This document shows, piece after piece, positions 31,574-44,240 of a DNA stretch of 64,000 bases (the first letter of the stretch is position 1; every line of letters begins with the position of its first letter). Location of the stretch: positions 280,429 to 344,428 of the forward strand of contig JAAOMT010000094.1 in NCBI GenBank assembly GCA_016748015.1, written 5' to 3'. The notes under the pieces are model-generated. The model saw only the letters and a program-made list of their open reading frames with translations, did not search any database and was not told where the DNA came from. The DNA comes from Geosiphon pyriformis (Eukaryota > Glomeromycota > Glomeromycetes > Archaeosporales > Geosiphonaceae). A program made the position numbers and the translations under genes.

Positions 31574-32459
31574 TTAATATTGAGCTTCTGCAAAATTAGT
31601 TATGTTTGTTAATAGAACTTTGTTCATGTAATGTTTGATGGTTATGTTAATTATGGCTTTTTGTAGATCTTTAAACTGTTAATTGATCATTCGTTCTATG
31701 TTGTTGACTGTTACTTTTTTCAAAAATTCATTCAATAGTACATTTGAACAATGTCAGAAAGTAACATATAATCAACATGCTACTTTGTAGTATAGTGTCA
31801 GATTGCTTCTTCCTATGAATTCTTCTACTTGTTACATTGCTTCTTTGTTAAAGGTTTTCTGGTTGTAGTTTCTGTATGGGTTTTTTAAGTCTAGTTGTTT
31901 TTCAATTTTGTAAAACCAATATGTTAGAAGAAATCTTTTTTTCCATTCCTGGACATTTTCTGGTGTCTACTCCCCTGTTTTAGGAAGTTTGGTTTTATGA
32001 GCTAAAGATTCTTTAATTTTTTCTAGCTCGAAGGCCAAATATGTTGTATATAATTGTTTTTGTCTTCTATCTAATTTTTCTACTCCTTTTTCTTTCTCTT
32101 CTTCTTTTTCTCCACATTTTACCCAAGAAGTATATTTAATTTCTTTTTGTAAAATTTCTTTTTCAGGCAGAATGTAGGGATGAAAATGGTTAGTTCTAGT
32201 TGAACTTTTATCATCTTTCTCTTCTCTTTATCTCTATATCTTATTTTTTTTTATCAATTATAATCTCTATTTGAAATATAAATTTTTGAATTTTATTAAA
32301 TAATTGTTTAGATAATTTTAAAATTTTGTCTAAAAGATCTATGTTTAAAATTTCTATTGTTTTCTTCTTTGTGGTTTCAAGGCTTATATGTATGTAATAT
32401 CTAAATTTCAGCACATGTGTAACTATTTTTTGATAATTATGATTGGTTCTATATCTCAT
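31574..32459 (-). pseudogene. TE-D third ORF, unknown function
   Basis: Starts at ATG 32459 with 72 open codons (MRYRTNHNYQKIVTHVLKF, then DKILKLSKQLFNKIQKF), a likely coiled helix. It continues with frame changes and stops through ELEKIKESLAHKTKLPKTGE, YWFYKIEKQLDLKNPY, FIGRSNLTLYYK, NVLLNEFLKKVTV and QFKDLQKAI to NFAEAQY and TAA at 31574. The same order of segments occurs in the TE-F third ORF. About 295 codons if joined. No known domain; not an envelope protein, since no membrane anchor is visible. Confidence 0.65.
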
Positions 32460-33870
32460 AGTATATCTTTTGGTCTGATTAATGGAATTTGTGCTCCTAG
32501 TTATGGTATTACTAATGTTAATCTTTGTGTTGTTTGATAAATTTTTAAATAATTTTATGTGCTGTCTTTTTTAGGATTCTGTTTTCTAATTGTAACTTAT
32601 AAAATCTGTTTTCTAAAATTTTGTGTATGTGAAATGATCTGTCCCATTTTGGATCAAATTTTCTATTCCACTGTTTTTCCACTTTGGTACAATGTAACAG
32701 TACTTTGTCTCCAATCCTAAATTCAACTGGTTTATCTGGTAGTTGGTTATTGTGTCTTTTTTTTTGTTTTTCTTGTAACTTTTGGATGTTATCAGCTGCT
32801 CTTTACCATTTGTTTTCTAGCATTTCTATTAAGTCATATGTTTTTTTTAACAATGTTTTTTGGAAATTGTCTTCTGTTATTGGTTTTACTGGATATGTAT
32901 TGACCTTTATCTCAACTAATAATGTTGCTGTTTTATTATATACTAATTCAAATAGTGTTGCTTATGTAGTATCTTGCTTCATTGTCTGATAAGTAAATAA
33001 TACTAATGGTATGAATAAATCTCATTTATTCTGGTTTTCTTGGCTGATTTTGGCTATTGCTTTACACAATATTCTATTATATTTTTTGACTAATTCATTG
33101 GTTTATGGATGATATGGTAATGATAATGGTTTTTTCTTCCAAATCTTTGATTCAGTTCTGTTAATGTTCTATTCATAAAATGAGTTTCTTGGTCAAATAA
33201 TAATTCTTTTGAACATCTGTGTTGACAAATCAGATTTTAATGGACAAATTTGGCAATGAATTTTGCATCTGCTCTTTAAATTGCTTTTGCTTCTGGCCAT
33301 TTAATGAGATAATCCATGGCTACTGTGATATATCTGTTCTCTCTGCTAGTTATTGTTAATAGTCCGACTAAGTCAATTCCAATATACTCAAATGGTTGTT
33401 CTACTTTGATTAATCTTAATGGCTTGCTGGGTCTTGTTCCTCCTCTTTTCTAATAAGCATCACAATTTTGAATGTATTAGATGATGTCTAGATACATAGA
33501 TGGCCAATAGTATCTATTTTTGGTTCTTTCTATGATTGCTTCTTTGTGAAAATATCTTGCTGTTGGATTGGAGTACATGTTGAATAATATTGTTTCTTTC
33601 TCTGGTTCTGTGATTACTCTAGTTGGTTGATCTGAATTCTTTCTGTTTTTCTGATAAAGTATATTTTGGTAAGTAATAAAATATTTGAACTGTTGTTTGA
33701 TATAGTTTTGTTTTTTTTGAGATAATTTCTCCTTGAACTATTGAATATTTATAAAATATTGAAGTTGTTAATATTTTTGTGTATTTATCTTTTGTTATAT
33801 TTTTGGGTTGAAGTATTCTTAGATTTGTTTCATTTATAATAAACTGTTGGCATTTCTGTTTTTTTTTTCT
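32460..33870 (-). pseudogene. TE-D integrase, degraded
   Basis: The right end has the zinc-binding region around 33550-33430. In the core, GIDLVG near 33370 and LLFDQETHFMN near 33190 keep both aspartates, while NELVKKYNRIL near 33090 has lysine for the glutamate. The C-terminal part EFRIGDKVLLHCTKVEKQW near 32720-32670 is good. Many stops and frame changes between these. The third ORF follows at once. Confidence 0.85.
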
Positions 33871-34355
33871 TTTTTTGTAGTGTATGGTATATTTAAATAG
33901 TGAAAGTTCTATTTTTCATTAAGCATAGTGATTATCTCCAAATTTTTACTTCTAAATTGAAGTCAATTCTTTATGATCAGTGTATATGTCGAATTTTTGG
34001 CTTAAGTATTTTTTCTATTTTATAACTGCTCAATAAATAGCTAAGTGTTCTAATGCTAGTGTTCCATAGTTCTTTTCTGCTGGATTTAAACTTTGGCTGG
34101 CATATGCTATTGAATGTTCTCTTTTATTTGATTCTTTCTGCAATAATACTGCTCCCAATACTTGACCTGATGCATTAGTAGTAATAATGAATAACTTACT
34201 GTGATCTAAGTAAATCAGTACTGGAGCTTTGAATAAGCTTTCTTCTTAATATGTCAAAAGCTTCTTGCTGGTTTTTTGTCCATTTATACTTGGTGTTCTT
34301 TGCTTAAAGCTGGTATAATGATTGAGCCAGTTTAGCAAAGTCTTTAATAAAGTGG
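33871..34355 (-). pseudogene. TE-D reverse transcriptase end and RNase H
   Basis: Continues the reverse transcriptase from the other side of TE-E: HFIKDFAKLAQSLYQL at 34350, then KWTKNQQEAFDILRRKL. RNase H traces with frame changes follow (the relatives' DASGQ, LSQ, YTDH elements) down to about 33900. Joining across TE-E with a single copy of the 4-bp target restores the YYCHF phase seen in TE-C. Confidence 0.8.
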
Positions 34356-35326
34356 TGTTACCAAAGGTTTTTGGTCTCTTTTCTTGAATGTTGTTAATGT
34401 TGATCTGCTATAAATTCATGTTTTTAGGAAGTAGTTGAATCTCCAATAACTGTATTTATCTTCAAATTATCTTCTATAATTTAAACTGCTGGGCTTATAA
34501 GTAGAATGGCCAATTCTATGCCAGTTGCTTTGTATAATTATGTTGTAGTAAACGTCAACTCTTTTCCAAGAATTGCTTGTTTAGAAGCTTACTAAAAATG
34601 TATAGTTACTTTGCTGTGAAAGTCAACTTTTCTACAGAAATCTTGTTTGTAGGCTACCCTAATAATTGTAATAAGAAAAGAAAAGAAAAATAAAAAAAAT
34701 GTAAAAAAAATAGAATTTTATCAAGAAAAACGTTTTCTGTTCAGGCCTGGAGTCACTAACAGATTATTGAAATTGGTAGTTAATCAATTTCAAAACGTTA
34801 GTTGTGTTGAGGGAATTTTAAGTACAATAATCAAAGAATTTGGTTTTTGAATATTTAATTTTTATTTAAATGTATAAAAAATGATTTGTTCTAATTAAGA
34901 TATCTGAAGTGAGATACTATGTTAAGATTCTATGAGAAAATACATTTTCTTGAAGAAAAAAGCTTTTCTTTTATACAACTTGTTGTAGTACTAGTCTTTA
35001 AACTTGCACTTTTCTCTTTGCTACAATTTGGGTAAACTAAAGATACATTTCGGTCAATTACAAGTTATTTCACTGAACTATTAATTATTTCAGCCAATTT
35101 TCATTAATTTTGGCGAATTTTGATTATGTTAAATGGTTTAGGGTATTGTGTAATTTAATCATCTTAATTTCTAAAGTACAAATCGGATTATTGATTGAGT
35201 AATAATATTTGATAATTTGATTAAATAATAAGTGATAATCAAAATAATAATAATGTATGCTAATTAATAATAGGAATTATAAAGATAATTTCATGCTGAT
35301 TAATAGCTAAAATTCTATTGGTAATA
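34356..35326 (-). repeat. 3' LTR of TE-E
   Basis: 971 bp, partner of 53389-54359, related to the TE-B LTRs. Confidence 0.94.
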
Positions 35327-36014
35327 TAATTTTCTCCTCAAGACTGAGCTTCATTGAAGTCTAAGCACTATCTGTAATATTAAAATGGTGGTCCAAGATA
35401 ATTGAAATGATCTGGTCTGAAAACTGTTAAAATTTCAGTTCTGTGAGCTTTCCAATATATTGAATCTTCATTGGATGGAGTATTGAATTTTGTAGGACAT
35501 TTTTACAAGTATTGAATAAATTATAGAGTTTAAATGCTGCTTTAAGTTTATAGCAAGTGTTTGTTGGTCCAGCTGCTGTCTTGAATTCATTGTGAATTTG
35601 TTTTTGTATAGCCTTAGAAGTGATATTGGTTGCTTCAAGTTCCAGTTTTTGTTCATAAAGTGTTTTTCCAATATGAAAATATCTATATATATAAGTATAT
35701 TTATTGTTCTGTTCATTAAAAAATAATAGAAGTTTTTGTTAAATTGTGGCATTTGATGAAATGTTAATAGGAGCAATTAAAAGATTTTCTTTCAGTGCTT
35801 GCTTTAAAAGTTCTGGTAACTTATTTTCAGAATAACTTCTTGTTTTTCTTTTATAGAGGTGATAGTTCTGAGAATTATTAACTACTAAAGCTGTGATTTC
35901 TTTTTGAATGTAATTAATTTGACTTTTATTAATCGTTATTGATAAGTCAAGAAGTGTTTTCAAAGCTAACATTAATTTTTGGGATATTTGTTGGATATTT
36001 CGGGGAATAATCAT
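35307..36014 (-). pseudogene. TE-E third ORF, unknown function
   Basis: ATG at 36014 (MIIPRNIQQISQKLMLALKT), 85 open codons, then TAA where a glutamine is expected. The same frame continues to about 35468 (YRYFHIGKTLYEQKLELEAT, FKTAAGPTNTCYKLKAAFKL, CKNVLQNSILHPMKI) and to TAG at 35307 inside the LTR after SLEEKI. It has the same length and order as the TE-B copy. Conservation of reading between two old copies suggests this is a real gene of the family. No domain recognised. Confidence 0.72.
35327..35339 (-). other. Polypurine tract of TE-E
   Basis: Minus strand GAGGAGAAAATTA directly before the 3' LTR. Confidence 0.78.
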
Positions 36015-36169
36015 AATAAAATGACTAACTAATAAAGAAAAAAATAAAGAAAATTATTTTTGAGTATAAGGTTTTATTTGTTTTTGGGTTTGAATGTTTC
36101 TTGTAATTATTTACTATTTTTGTTTTATGTTTTTGTGTATTTTTAAAGAGGTTATTATAAAATGTTAAA

Positions 36170-37560
36170 TTAAGTGTTCAAGTTTGGTTGTTGTTCTATT
36201 ATAATTATTGGTTCTAAATTTTGGGGAATATCTTTAGGATTAACTAAAGGGAAATATATACCAATTTGTGGAATTAATGATTCAGGATTGTTTCTGAAAT
36301 AATAATGTTTCAATTGATCTCCATGTGCAACTTTTGCTAATACCTTGTCATTAAGTCTTAACTTATATGATCTATTGCCTAGAATTTTGTGAATATAAAA
36401 TGGTCCATCCCATTTGTTTTCAAATTTTTCACTCCATTGTTTTTCAGCCTTAGTTCTATATAAGAAAACTTTATTTCCAACTTTAAATTTGTTGGCAACT
36501 AATAGTAATTTGTTGTCATGTCTTTCTTTTTGCTAAGCTTGGGAGTATTCAATATAAGTTGCTACTATCCGTCTTTTTCCTTCCAGTGTACTAAGAAGAG
36601 TGTAGACCCTTCTTTGGAGTGTTTTTTGAAAGTTTTTTTCATTAATTAGTTACACTGGATATGTTTCTACTGTAAAATTAATTGGTAATATTGCTGTCTT
36701 TCCATAAGTAAAATCAAATGGTGTGTGTTTTGTAGTATCTTGTTTTAGTGTTTTGTATGCTAGTAACACTAATGAAATAAAAATATCTCATTCCTGTTCA
36801 AAATCTGTTGAGACTTTGGCTAAAGATTCACATAATATTCTGTTGAAATATTCTACAAGTCTATTTGTTTAAGGGTAATAGAATGATAATAAAGGTCTTT
36901 TGACATTGAATTGTTTACAAATTTTTTGTATCAAATTGTTCACAAAATGTGTTTTTTAATCAGATAAAAGTTCAATTGGACATCTATATTTACAAATAAT
37001 GTCTTCATAGATGAAATTTGCTATTGATTTTGCATCTGCTTTTTGGATGGCTCTAGCTTCAGGCCATTTGGTAAAATAATCTACTGCAACTGCAATATAA
37101 CAATTTCCTTGGGTTGTGATTAGTAATGGTCTGACTAAATCAATTCCAACTCTGTCAAAAGATTGTTCAACTTTGATTGGATTTAAAGGTTCTGTGGGAT
37201 GAGTTCCTTCTCTTCTTTAACAACTATCACAAGATTCTATATATTGTCTAATGTTTTTTTGCATGTGAGGCCAAAAATAATGTTCAAAGGTTCTTTGAAT
37301 TGTTTTATTTCTTTCCAAGTGTGCTAAAAATGAATCTGTGTGCATATTATATAAGATTGTTTCTTTTTTATTTTCTTGTACTAATCTGAGTGGGTGGTTT
37401 AGGTTTCTGCAATTTTTGTAATAAATTTTGTTGTGATGTATAAAATATTGTTTGAATTGGTATTGTAATCAATGTTTTTTACTTGGAGACCAATTTTCTG
37501 GCATGGTAAGAGTCTCTAAGTAGTTTTTAAGATTGTTGTAATTTCTGGAATCTATTGTTG
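36170..37560 (-). pseudogene. TE-E integrase
   Basis: Aligns to the TE-B integrase over its length and ends at TAA 36170. All three catalytic residues are readable: GIDLVRP near 37140, ELLSD before a stop and KTHFVNNL near 36960, and RLVEYFNRIL near 36850. The zinc region lies around 37250-37350. Stops and small frame changes are scattered, including a stop directly after the second aspartate. Confidence 0.85.
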
Positions 37561-37799
37561 TTTTGTTGTTTTTGTTGATAATAATAAGTTGTAGTGGAAT
37601 TGTTGGTGGTGTTAATCTTGTTTTATTCTTGAAAGGCTATTAACATTGGTGTGTAGTTTTTCTGGTTTGTGATGTACAATATATTTATAGTTTGCTAGAA
37701 AATCATTCCATCAAGACTGTTTGGCACTTTGTTCAGTTTTCTTTTTATTGAGCCATTTAAGGCCAATATTGTTAGTTATGATGTCAAATTCTTTTTCAT
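37561..37799 (-). pseudogene. TE-E RNase H to integrase link, left of TE-F
   Basis: Matches 13930-14158 of TE-B (the end of RNase H with GLKWLNKKK-type residues). It is cut by TE-F at 37799; the rest of RNase H begins at 47940. Confidence 0.8.
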
Positions 37800-38871
37800 T
37801 GTTACCTGAGTAGAAAAACCAATCCAAAGTTATGAAGAAACATGACCAAAACGTGACATAACACAGAATAATGCGCAATAATATTGGATAATGCGTTATA
37901 ACATAGGATAATGTGTTATAATGCAGGATAACACAGAATAGTGCGCAATAATGTAGGATAACGTGTTATAATGCAGAATAACACAGAATAACATATAATA
38001 ACATCAGATAATGTGTTATAACATAGGATAACTAGTGATAAAGTAGAAAAATGAAGCAATAACAGAAACAACAAAGCAATAGCTAGTGATAGCGAGACAA
38101 TTGAAAGCAATCCTGTAAAACCAAAAAAATGTATAAAAGCAAGTAGTTGTAGAAGTGAGAAAAAACAAACAGATAGATACGAATCTCTAGACCAGAATTA
38201 AAATATCTATACTCTTTCATCTTTTATTATCTTCCCTATTTCATCTTCTGAAATAAACCAATTATTAAAAAAATCAGAATCACGAATTCATGTTCTCGAA
38301 CTTTGTGGAATTTACATGAATTAACTCTTGTCTTGTATCTCCGTTTTAAAACAGATGCTCTTAGCATAACCACCTTGAACCTATTAACAATTTGGACCAA
38401 TTGCTCTTGATCATGGTAATTGACAATACTAATTTATCTTTTTTTTCTTTTTTTTTCTTTTTTTTTCTTTTTCCGTCTTATTTTTGTGAAGTAGCAACAT
38501 AGTAAAATCGACTGTCTAGGAATAGACTTTGTGATAGTCTGGTAAAAGAGAGAAGCTCCTCTTAAGTTTTGGATATTAACATTATCTTGTTAGCTTACCA
38601 GAAGGGCGAAAAGACAATGTCAGACTCTAATGACTGCGTTTATTAGCTTGGAGAAGAAAGCTCACATTTACAAAAAATGTTGCAATTGATGAAAGACAAA
38701 CTCTGTGTCTTATAACCAAAGAACTCAATGGGTAAAATTCACATTCAGGAATAGATCTTTAGAGACTGATAATCAAGACTAAGCCAAAAGAATTATGCAG
38801 AAGATGTATCATCAATAATTGAGAGCCCCAAACGTTATTATTTCCCATACCCACCAAGTTTACCTGTAATA
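37800..38871 (+). repeat. 5' LTR of TE-F
   Basis: 1,072 bp, about 39 bp longer than the 3' LTR mainly because of one more unit in the AT-rich repeat block. It also has a T-rich tract with regular C (38440-38475). Confidence 0.94.
37855..38045. repeat. AT-rich palindromic repeat block in the TE-F LTR
   Basis: Repeats of GGATAATGTGTTATAA and CAGGATAACACAGAATAA type. The 3' LTR (46965-47100) has fewer units. The reverse complement resembles the TE-D LTR block. Confidence 0.8.
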
Positions 38872-38873
38872 TT

Positions 38874-38890
38874 TGGTGCTCCCTGTGAGG
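38874..38890 (+). other. Primer binding site of TE-F
   Basis: TGGTGCTCCCTGTGAGG two bases after the 5' LTR, the same 17 bases as in TE-A and TE-C. Confidence 0.85.
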
Positions 38891-38933
38891 TTATAAATCC
38901 ACAAAGACAGAGCACCTCCAAAAATACATAAAA

Positions 38934-40733
38934 GTGGTGACTATTGGAACAATAGGAAAGAACCACTCCTCATATGGAAAAGCACTATTTCAATACTTTC
39001 AAAAAGACCTAGAAATACCAGCAGAAACCACTTATACAGAAAGTGATTTTTGTAACTATATTAGTGCAAAAATTGACTGCTTGTTAGACCACGCAACTGA
39101 TACAGGAAGACTTGGAGAACAAATCCATCAAAGCTTACTAGGGTATTCAACAACCATGACTACCTGAGCAATTGCTAAAACTCTGTGCATATTTGATATA
39201 GACATTAAATATTACGTGGCACAATAATTCCCTTAAGTACAACAACCAGTGAAATTCGATCTTGAGGAATATGAAAACAAATCCAACAACCCCATAACTG
39301 CCCAAGCCAAGTCCACAGTCAACAAGAAACCAAGGGTCCTCTCCCCAATAACTCCATCATACCATCAGACACCCCAAAGTAGAATTGTATTCAACCCACC
39401 TCTGGAAACCCAGTCAGAAACACCATGAACTCCTGGAAATCCACACCCTTGAAATCAACACAGTTAGACCAAATCACTAGGAGAATACAGATCACTGTTT
39501 GGAAATCTTACCCCAGTAGCCAGTCAAATAGAAAAAAACCCATCGACTTGGGAACAGCCACCAGCACAAAACCTAGCAGAATTAGCATCTCCCCTGATGG
39601 AAGAAACAGCTATCTTACAACCTATTGGTTCAAGTGACAAAGAAAAGCAACTAGCATTAGCATCCGGAGAACACTCAAATATGCAGACACCAATCCCTTT
39701 AAACATAACCAGTAACACCCCACCCATTAACCGGATCATGACTTACTGGGATATCGCTAAATTGGAAAAATTCTCTGGTGAAGAAGATAATGCATATTCT
39801 TGGATTGCGGATGCCAAGAAAGCAATTACTGCTAATGGTTAGAACAACAACCACACAATTCAGGCACTGCTGTTCTTTTTGACCAAAACCACCAATTCGT
39901 AGTACCAGAGCCTGGCAGAGAAGCCTACCTCCTTTACCAAGTTTAAATTCGCATTTCTGCAATACTTCTGTGACCCCAATACATTAATTTGATTGCAGAA
40001 TCAATTCAGCATAATTAAACAAAAAGATCATGAAACAGTAACTACTTATTTTGAATGATTCAATCAAATCCTGCATTAAATATTAGCTATCAAAAGGGAC
40101 TACTACACCACGGCATAAGTTCTTAATCAATTCATTAAAGGATTGTAGAGTAGTATTCTAAGATCCATAAAACCCCACCATTTGACCAGTTTACAAGATG
40201 CTGTCGCTCTTGCTCGTGATTTTGAGTCTGCAAAACAAGAAGCAAATCATACCCAAACTGTTAATTTAGCTATTAATGAAATCTCTGACATCGATACAAA
40301 GATAACCCAATTGAGTGAGAAACTAATTCAGAAAATTGAGGGATTTTTAGCCAGAACTACAGGAACTTACCAACCACCCCAATGGAGAGAAAATAACAAC
40401 AACAGCAGATACCCACAGCAACAGAACCATCAGCAACAGCAACAACCTTGGAGATCCAATCTTCGCAACTGTTACTACTGCCAGAAACTTGGACACTTTG
40501 CCCGTGACTGCAGAAGGAAGATTATGGACCAAAATCAAGGAAACCCATATCAGCAACCCAGATATCAGCAAAACATGGTACCCCAATATTCCATACCTCA
40601 GAATCAACCACCCCTATATACACAACAAGTCCCATACACTCAACCACCACCCCAGAATTATTATCAACCACCACCAATGACACAAACAATCCCTTACTAT
40701 CAAACTTCCCCTTACAGCCCATCTAGACCTTGA
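38934..40733 (+). pseudogene. TE-F gag
   Basis: Starts at GTG 38934 with 77 open codons (KNHSSYGKALFQYFQKDLEI), then a proline-rich hinge with stops. The capsid region resumes at 39597 (AKLEKFSGEEDNAYSWIAD). A well-kept stretch 40182-40733 holds ALARDFESAKQEANHTQTV, the knuckle CYYCQKLGHFARDC near 40470, and a Q/P/Y-rich tail. Stops include TAG for tryptophan (ANG.NNNH, TNS.YQSL) and TAA/TAG for glutamine. One frame holds from 38934 to 40733, but the protease that follows is in another. Confidence 0.88.
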
Positions 40734-40878
40734 GCTATACTATAATCAGAGATGGAGGAATTCCAACAACAATCAGGTGCAAACCAACAGTGAATTGTCT
40801 TGACCAATTCCTTGTGGTCCTGCCCAATTTCAACTAACACCAACTGGATACCCAAATCAAGCTTCCTATTTCAGTCTT

Positions 40879-41450
40879 ATGGAAAACCAGAGTTTTGATA
40901 AATCTACACCTGTGGAAAAGGGGAATATAGAACAAATCTCTCAATCTTCCAAGCAAACAAAAAGCAATATTTCATCAGCCACCATTATTGAAGACACCAC
41001 CCTAGCTGCCATATTTCCTTTTGACATTGATAATTTGAACATCCATAGCCTTTTTAGTGGAGCAGCCATCAATCAGAATAAACCAATAATGGCCTTATAC
41101 ACTAATGCCAGAGTCGGAGGAATAGACATTAAATTAATCCTGGATAGCGAATCAGCCAGTAGCATAATCACAAAGCAGCTCATGGACCAACTAGGTCACT
41201 GAGTAGACCATGCTGCTACCACCCAGATTATTACAGTAGATGGAAACACAAAAACCCCAATAAGAGAAATTGACAACTTCCCTTTCGAGATTAATAGAAT
41301 CCAAATTCTTACCAAAGTACTCATCATAGAAGCTACTCAATATCAAGCTCTAGTAGGAAATGACTGGTTGTCAAAAGCCAATGCTACTCTTGACTGGAAC
41401 ACCCAAGAACTTCAACTCATGTTCAACAGACAGCATGCCTGAGTTTCAGC
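40879..41450 (+). pseudogene. TE-F aspartic protease
   Basis: Open 40879-41202 with FPFDIDNLNIHSLFSGAAI and the active site LILDSESASSIITKQL near 41137 (DSG changed to DSE). TGA at 41200-41202 replaces the arginine coded CGA in TE-D. The fold continues through TQIITVDGNTKTP and EIDNFPFEINRIQ to QYQALVGNDWLSKANATLDW, an intact C-terminal signature. Inactive through the glycine loss. Confidence 0.87.
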
Positions 41451-41689
41451 TACGTGTAGACATTTTAAAACCCAATGTACCGAGGAATCCTTTATTGAAT
41501 TCAAAGACACATCAATGCTACCAACCATTGAGACCTATCAAGTTTCATGGGCAGATGATTATCAAACTGAACTACCCTCACCACCAACCTGGGAAGAAAA
41601 AAGAAAAAGCAGAGCCAAAGAAGAACCCCAATTATCATCACTAGGATACGTAACCTTGGACCAAAGAAACTTATTTTACCAACCCCCAA

Positions 41690-42310
41690 GACTAATATGT
41701 GTTGATTATGGAAAAAAACTATCCACTATGGGCGCATGTATTAGGAACAACAAAGAATGGCCCACCACTACCAAATACTATTGCAGACTTTGTTTACTGG
41801 AAAGATTTGGACAACCAAAACGACAAGGCAAGTGGGACAACACGCCGTGCCTTGCATGTGGCAAAATCTTGCCAGATAAAAGACTCTGGAATAATATGCC
41901 TGGCAGAGGAAGAACATGTGACGAGGCTTGTCAATACACCATATTAATCAACAATTGGATATGAAAGGGAACTCCCATTGAGGATGCTTGGAAATGAGCA
42001 CTCAACAGGCTGGACGGTTATCCACACAATGACCATGAAATCTGAAGAATAGCAAGCACCAAGGCTGAAGGTGCCATGCCCGAAGAAATACAAGAAATCA
42101 AGGACAACTCTTGAATGCCCGAATATAATAGACCCAACTACTCCAAGGATGATTTTTTTAGAATCAATATTAGGAATTGGTCCCAACTCACGAAGAACAG
42201 AAACAAAGGTTGGCTTATTTGAATACCAAACTGTGCGATCACTGTTTGATCCTCTGTCACTTCCAGTACTGCAACAAATGTGATCTCATATTCAATCTGT
42301 CTCCAAGAAT
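41690..42310 (+). pseudogene. TE-F cysteine-rich module with zinc ribbon
   Basis: In the open stretch 41515-41964: LICVDYGKKLSTMGACI (second cysteine of the first pair changed to tyrosine), YYCRLCLLERFGQPKRQGKW, NTPCLACGKILPDKRLW, GRTCDEACQY. The middle part is frameshifted (near 42110). The ribbon KLCDHCLILCHFQYCNKCDL lies at 42229-42290. Same positions and spacing as in TE-C. Function unknown; zinc binding inferred from cysteine spacing. Confidence 0.72.
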
Positions 42311-42439
42311 ACTGTTTCCAATCACTGAACTACTTGAGCCCAAAGAAGAGATATTGATCACCGAGAACATGTCATTTCAAGATCCAACTGAGGATACTAA
42401 AACAGAACAGTATCTCGCGTATTCTGACCTATTCAAAGA

Positions 42440-42965
42440 ACTAGAGCTAAAATAGTACAGTGACAATGAGGAAAGAATCTGCCCCAAAAGAGTACATAAC
42501 ACCGATGTCAGTTTTGATCTATAATACTCCGAACAATCACCCATCATTATAGCCCCACATTTTTTTGTAAAAATAAATCTTAAGATAGCATTAGAAATTC
42601 CTGTTAGTACAATAATACAAGTTGCCTTTCAATCTAGTTTAACCAAAAAAAGAATCAACATAAAAGAAGGAATTATCAATGCCAGTTACACGGAAAACAT
42701 CATCATAATGCTACAGAACAATTTGAACAGACTCTACAAAATAGAATCACAAGAAAAGATTGCCCAAGCTATCTTCCTACCCCTAATCAAAATACCCCAA
42801 TTAATCCTGGTAACAACCCAAAAAAAGTTAGGCCTCACTGCCCAAGGAATCAACAGATTTGGATCAAGTGGAAAAGGAAACGTACCAGTTAATTTCACAG
42901 AAGAAGACAGTGACCAGGTAGAATTTATCAACACCGACACTGTCATCTCTATTCCTCCATACTGA
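42440..42965 (+). pseudogene. TE-F dUTPase-like domain
   Basis: The five motifs in order are NTDVSFDL near 42502, QSSLTKKRI near 42631, EGIINASYTENI near 42670 (D of GVID changed to N), QEKIAQAIFLPLIKI near 42752, and QGINRFGSSGKGN near 42845. The linker with ISIPPY follows and a stop at 42964. The motif 3 change removes the catalytic aspartate, so this copy is inactive, but overall preservation is good. Confidence 0.82.
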
Positions 42966-43253
42966 CAATACATTTTCAAGGTGAATTAAAAGATCCAAGA
43001 TCAAGCCCTGTTATTTGAAGCCAGTCCTAAAATCTGTTCCCTAGCTAATATTGCTAATCTATATCTACTGGCCAAAGCCTATAAACACTTCAAAATCTCC
43101 ATCCACAACCTAACAGAAGATGTCATTGAAATCTCCGAAGAGACTCTCATCAGTTCCATATCTGCAGATATTCAGAATCCTGAAAAACCCTAGTCCATTC
43201 CAGATTTCACACAATTATTCTTATTCTGTGACATTACCTCACAAGTATAGAAT

Positions 43254-44240
43254 TTGCCAAAAGAAAGTTACTTGTTCACACCAGAAGAAATCAATAAATT
43301 GAATTTAGGAAATTTAAGTACCCTGCAACAAATGCAACTCAAAGTTTTTCTGAATCAGTATGCTGATGTCTTTGCTAGCAAAAATGAGTTCGGACACACT
43401 GACATTATGAAGCATCAGATTGATACAGGAGATGTTCGACTGATTAAGCAATAAGCTTACTGCATACTCCCATCTGGCGATAATTTAATTATGCAAGAAG
43501 TGCAACAGATGCTTGATAATAGCCTAATCAAAGAATTGTTAAGCCCTTAATCCTTACCAGTAGTCTTGGTTACCAAGAAAAATGGAAAAGTGCAATTCTG
43601 CATAGATTATTGAAAACTAAATAGTGTCACACGAGGAGATAGTTATCCCACTCTCTTCATCTAAGAAATTCTGGACAATTTAGGAAAAAAGAAATGGTTT
43701 TTGTCATTAGATTTAGCAAGTGGTTACTGGCAAGTTGAAATGGACTCCAAAGACAAAAAAAAAACAGCATTTACCACTCGAAATGGAAACTTCGAGTTTA
43801 ATGTAATGTTTTTTGGACTTTGTAATGCTCCTGCCACATTTCAATGCCTGATAGATGTAGTATACAAAGAAATTCTTTGGAAATCAGTAGTAGTCTACCT
43901 AGATGACACAAATGTGTTCTCCAAAACATTTAAAGACCATTTGCTCCACCTGCAACAAGTCTTCAAACACCTTTGTAGTGCCGGATTGAAACTCAATCCT
44001 AAGAAGTGCTTCTTTGGAAAAACCAAGTTAAAATTCCTAGAACATGTAATCGGCAAGGATGGAGTTAAACCCGATCCAGATAAAGTACAAAAAGTCAAGA
44101 ATTTTTCAGCCCCAATCAACCTCAGAGAATTACGAGGATTTCTAGGATTTGCAGAATATTATTGTCAATTTGTTAAAGGTTTCTCGAACATTGCAAAACC
44201 ACTTCATCAATTGTTGTCCAAATACGTATCATACTTGTGA
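43254..44240 (+). pseudogene. TE-F reverse transcriptase, intact YLDD
   Basis: Begins with NLGNLSTLQQMQLKVFLNQY (43299 on) and GHTDIMKHQIDTG. The finger part 43455-43700 has several stops (VVLVTKKNGKVQFCIDY). A long open stretch 43701-44240 carries [49 protein letters not shown] with the intact catalytic pair near 43896, and LRGFLGFAEYYCQFVKGFS. It stops at TGA in place of tryptophan after VSYL. The best reverse transcriptase of the window; still not a complete gene. Confidence 0.93.
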
